Positions 5,295 to 6,125 of a stretch of 6,125 nt of DNA are shown piece by piece. A model generated the notes under the pieces. It was not told where the DNA came from. It worked only from the letters and a program-made list of their open reading frames with translations, and searched no databases. Origin of the DNA: Pseudomonadota bacterium (GTDB lineage Bacteria; Pseudomonadota; Alphaproteobacteria; Rhizobiales; Xanthobacteraceae); NCBI GenBank assembly GCA_023392205.1, contig JAEVZN010000596.1:1-6125 (forward strand), given 5' to 3'. Position 1 is the first letter of the stretch; every line of letters starts with the position of its first letter. The translations under genes and the position numbers were made by a program.

Positions 5295-6125
5295 CTAAAG
5301 CGCCGCGCGCTGCGCGGTTTGAGCTTCAGGAAGCGCCAGCACGCCACCGGTCATGGGTTGCGGCACGCCTGTGGTCGTCGGAAATGTGATCGGCAATCCT
5401 CGCAGGGACCGCACCGCCATAAAGGCGAAGGCCTGCGCCTCGATGGCATCCGAATCCCATCCGGCCGTGTCGGCCGTCTCCACGCCTGCCGGCGCCAGCT
5501 TCCCGGCCAGCATCCGCAACAATGTGGCATTACGGGCCCCGCCGCCGCAGACGATCCAGCTTCGTGGCGCCTCCGGCAGATGCGGCACAATCGCCGCGAC
5601 GCTGCCAGCGGTAATAGCCGCAAGCGTGGCCGCGCCGTCTTCGAGACTTTGGCCTGCGAGGTCCGCCCGATCGGCCACCCATTCGCGGAAGGCATTGCGG
5701 TCGAGAGATTTCGGCGGCTTCAGCGCGAAAAAGGAATGCGCGAGCACACGCGCCACGGCATTGACGTCCACATGCCCGCGCGACGCCGCCTGCCCGTTCT
5801 CGTCGCGGATCGCCCCGTTGCGCGCGCGCATGAAATCGTCGATCAGCGCATTGCCCGGACCTGTATCGCAGGCATAGGGATCGGGCATGCCATTGATGAA
5901 CGTGACGTTGGCGACGCCGCCGATATTGAGAACGGCGATCGGATGCGGCCGGTCCAGCGCCTGCGCCAGCGCGCGATGATAGACCGGCACCAGCGGCGCG
6001 CCCTGCCCGCCCGCGGCCACATCGGCGGCGCGCAGATCGCTCACCACCGGAATGCCGAGGTGCCGCGCCAGCGCCGCGCCGTCGCCGATCTGGATCGTCA
6101 GCCGCGCCTCAGGCCGGTGCAGAAC
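5295..6125 (-). CDS. anmK: Anhydro-N-acetylmuramic acid kinase AnmK (C-terminal part, cut by window edge)
   Basis: AnmK uses ATP to open the 1,6-anhydro ring of anhMurNAc and phosphorylate it to MurNAc-6-phosphate, returning cell-wall sugar to metabolism in the cytoplasm. The minus frame is open from the right edge to the TAG at 5295-5297, giving 276 residues; the full family length is about 360-390, so roughly the first quarter is missing. Counting from the edge, family motifs are [12 protein letters not shown] (9-20), [20 protein letters not shown] (26-45), [11 protein letters not shown] (67-77), [15 protein letters not shown] (85-99), whose Asp87 probably corresponds to the catalytic base, CGGGARN (193-199) and [16 protein letters not shown] (222-237). 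The GTG at 6047 is an internal valine codon, not the start. It is convergent with the transporter gene. In many Alphaproteobacteria anmK is divergent from tyrS, which might lie beyond the edge. Confidence 0.95.
   Translation of the reverse strand, partial: VLHRPEARLTIQIGDGAALARHLGIPVVSDLRAADVAAGGQGAPLVPVYHRALAQALDRPHPIAVLNIGGVANVTFINGMPDPYACDTGPGNALIDDFMRARNGAIRDENGQAASRGHVDVNAVARVLAHSFFALKPPKSLDRNAFREWVADRADLAGQSLEDGAATLAAITAGSVAAIVPHLPEAPRSWIVCGGGARNATLLRMLAGKLAPAGVETADTAGWDSDAIEAQAFAFMAVRSLRGLPITFPTTTGVPQPMTGGVLALPEAQTAQRAAL

Noticed and set aside
1..6125. A CRISPR array, tRNA or rRNA gene, transposase or phage remnant, or defence or toxin-antitoxin system.
   Set aside because: No regularly spaced repeats, cloverleaf, transposase motif or toxin-antitoxin-like gene pair was seen. 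All large frames are accounted for by common metabolic or transport genes.

Overview
The window reads as ordinary chromosomal DNA from an alphaproteobacterium of the Rhizobiales (Hyphomicrobiales), most like the Bradyrhizobium/Rhodopseudomonas side of that order. The grounds are the high GC content, the gene linkage (IscS-type cysteine desulfurase followed by sufB, with a divergent COG2945-type hydrolase), an Irr-type iron control element, and an intergenic palindromic repeat that I recall from those genomes. The taxon is inferred from recall; no search was run.

Layout, left to right. Positions 1-739 (minus) hold the first 246 codons of sufB, which runs off the left edge. Positions 825-1991 (minus) hold a NifS/IscS-type cysteine desulfurase 85 nt upstream of sufB, so the two should form the head of a suf operon. 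Positions 1992-2318 are a 327-nt divergent regulatory region. It contains a candidate suf promoter whose -10 touches an Irr (ICE) box, a leader hairpin, an interspersed palindromic repeat directly behind the -35, and a GC-rich direct repeat. Positions 2319-2984 (plus) encode a small alpha/beta hydrolase of unknown substrate. After a hairpin, positions 3121-5142 (plus) encode a 673-aa SbmA/BacA/YddA-type ABC half-transporter with permease and ATPase fused. After a short convergent spacer, positions 5295-6125 (minus) hold the C-terminal 276 residues of anhydro-N-acetylmuramic acid kinase (anmK), which runs off the right edge.

How they work together: the desulfurase takes sulfur from cysteine and SufB is the scaffold on which the Fe-S cluster is built. 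The Irr box over the promoter suggests that the operon is repressed when iron or heme is short. The hydrolase shares the divergent region but has no clear partner. AnmK recycles peptidoglycan sugar, and the transporter next to it may move a peptide or another amphipathic substrate across the inner membrane; no functional link between the two is shown by the sequence.

I found no CRISPR array, tRNA, rRNA, insertion sequence or clear novel system. The best material for follow-up is the architecture of the suf control region.
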